In this document: positions 63,919 to 64,000 of the stretch, one piece after another
Layout: every line of letters begins with the position of its first letter
Position numbering within the stretch: position 1 is the first letter of the stretch
Assembly (NCBI RefSeq): GCF_900101865.1
Contig: NZ_FNAH01000009.1
Span: forward strand, 56,524-120,523
Length of the DNA: 64,000 nt
Origin: Paracoccus isoporae
Lineage (GTDB): Bacteria > Pseudomonadota > Alphaproteobacteria > Rhodobacterales > Rhodobacteraceae
Reading direction: 5' to 3'
Program-made: the position numbers and the translations under genes
The notes under the pieces: model-generated
Databases searched by the model: none
What the model was told of the DNA's origin: nothing
Seen by the model: the letters and a program-made list of their open reading frames with translations, nothing else

Positions 63919-64000
63919 TCACTCCACCCGTTCGATGACCATGGCGATGCCCTGGCCCACACCGACGCACATCGACAGGCAGGCATAGCGCCCGCCCGAC
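63919..64000 (-). CDS. Acetyl-CoA acyltransferase (thiolase), C-terminal end only
   Basis: The minus-strand frame ending at TGA 63919-63921 reads GRYACLSMCVGVGQGIAMVIERVE. This is the C-terminal thiolase signature with the second catalytic Cys in MCVGVGQG. The rest lies outside the window. Its stop is three bases before the start of the bifunctional hydratase/dehydrogenase, so the genes form an operon. Too short for ordinary gene lists, but unmistakable. Confidence 0.85.
   Translation of the reverse strand, partial: SGGRYACLSMCVGVGQGIAMVIERVE

Noticed and set aside
61784..63988. 734-codon open frame on the plus strand at the right edge
   Set aside because: Antisense shadow of the bifunctional hydratase/dehydrogenase, whose motifs are all on the minus strand.
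1..64000. tRNA, rRNA, CRISPR array or insertion sequence
   Set aside because: Searched by eye: no cloverleaf with T-loop GTTCGA context, no regularly spaced direct repeats with unique spacers, and no transposase motifs were seen. A covariance-model search would be needed to be certain.

Overview
The window is GC-rich, densely packed DNA from an alphaproteobacterium, most likely a member of the Rhodobacteraceae close to Paracoccus or Rhodobacter. The evidence is an RcGTA-type gene transfer agent cluster in canonical order, an FnrL-type regulator close to a C4-pathway hemA, and a complete leucine/isovalerate (liu) degradation cluster. No rRNA, tRNA, CRISPR array, transposase or integrase was recognised. 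The assignment to a genus is inference.

Layout. 1-515: 3' part of a lower-GC FkbM methyltransferase gene, probably the edge of a surface-polysaccharide island. 612-6289: nadE, then a forward run of an exported MORN-repeat protein, a 54-residue membrane protein, a CoxE-type VWA protein and an M48 metalloprotease. 6295-9972: fnrL, a RodZ-like HTH/membrane protein and hemA, with an FNR-type site upstream of hemA. 10055-18074: M20 peptidase, SLT lipoprotein, gatB, small membrane and DUF4177 proteins, miaB coupled to an SMR transporter, and an esterase. 18246-22299: a run of small membrane, exported and lipoprotein genes of unknown function, then a Hint-domain protein. 22751-28629: lepA, adenine deaminase, an HMA metal-binding protein, a small exported protein, a sirtuin and cysE.

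28683-43624 (minus strand): a near-complete gene transfer agent. It encodes small and large terminase, portal, g3.5, prohead protease, capsid, connectors, tail proteins g8 to g14, the giant g15 host-interaction protein and a DUF2793 protein. Many genes overlap by 1 to 4 bases. A 332-base gap between the large terminase and the portal carries two repeat elements; a relative of the larger one lies downstream of mltG-fabF, beyond the fabF start.

44071-47536: a small four-helix membrane protein, a charged helical protein, mltG and fabF. 47901-58830 (minus strand): leucine/isovalerate catabolism. Isovaleryl-CoA dehydrogenase, both subunits of methylcrotonyl-CoA carboxylase, methylglutaconyl-CoA hydratase and HMG-CoA lyase together convert isovaleryl-CoA to acetoacetate and acetyl-CoA. 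They are interspersed with an acyl-CoA synthetase, a flavodoxin-like protein, an LprI-like exported protein, an ASCH protein and a quinone-oxidoreductase-like protein. A palindrome lies just upstream of the first gene. 59060-64000 (minus strand): a second beta-oxidation operon with a thiolase (cut by the window edge), a bifunctional hydratase/dehydrogenase, two adjacent acyl-CoA dehydrogenases resembling the large and small subunits of pimeloyl-CoA dehydrogenase, and a hotdog thioesterase.

The most unusual items are the GTA with its repeat-interrupted operon and tandem sites upstream of g1, the dispersed hairpin repeats, the 18-unit MORN protein in a coupled operon with a VWA protein, and the run of small exported proteins. 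No clearly new defence or biosynthetic system was found.
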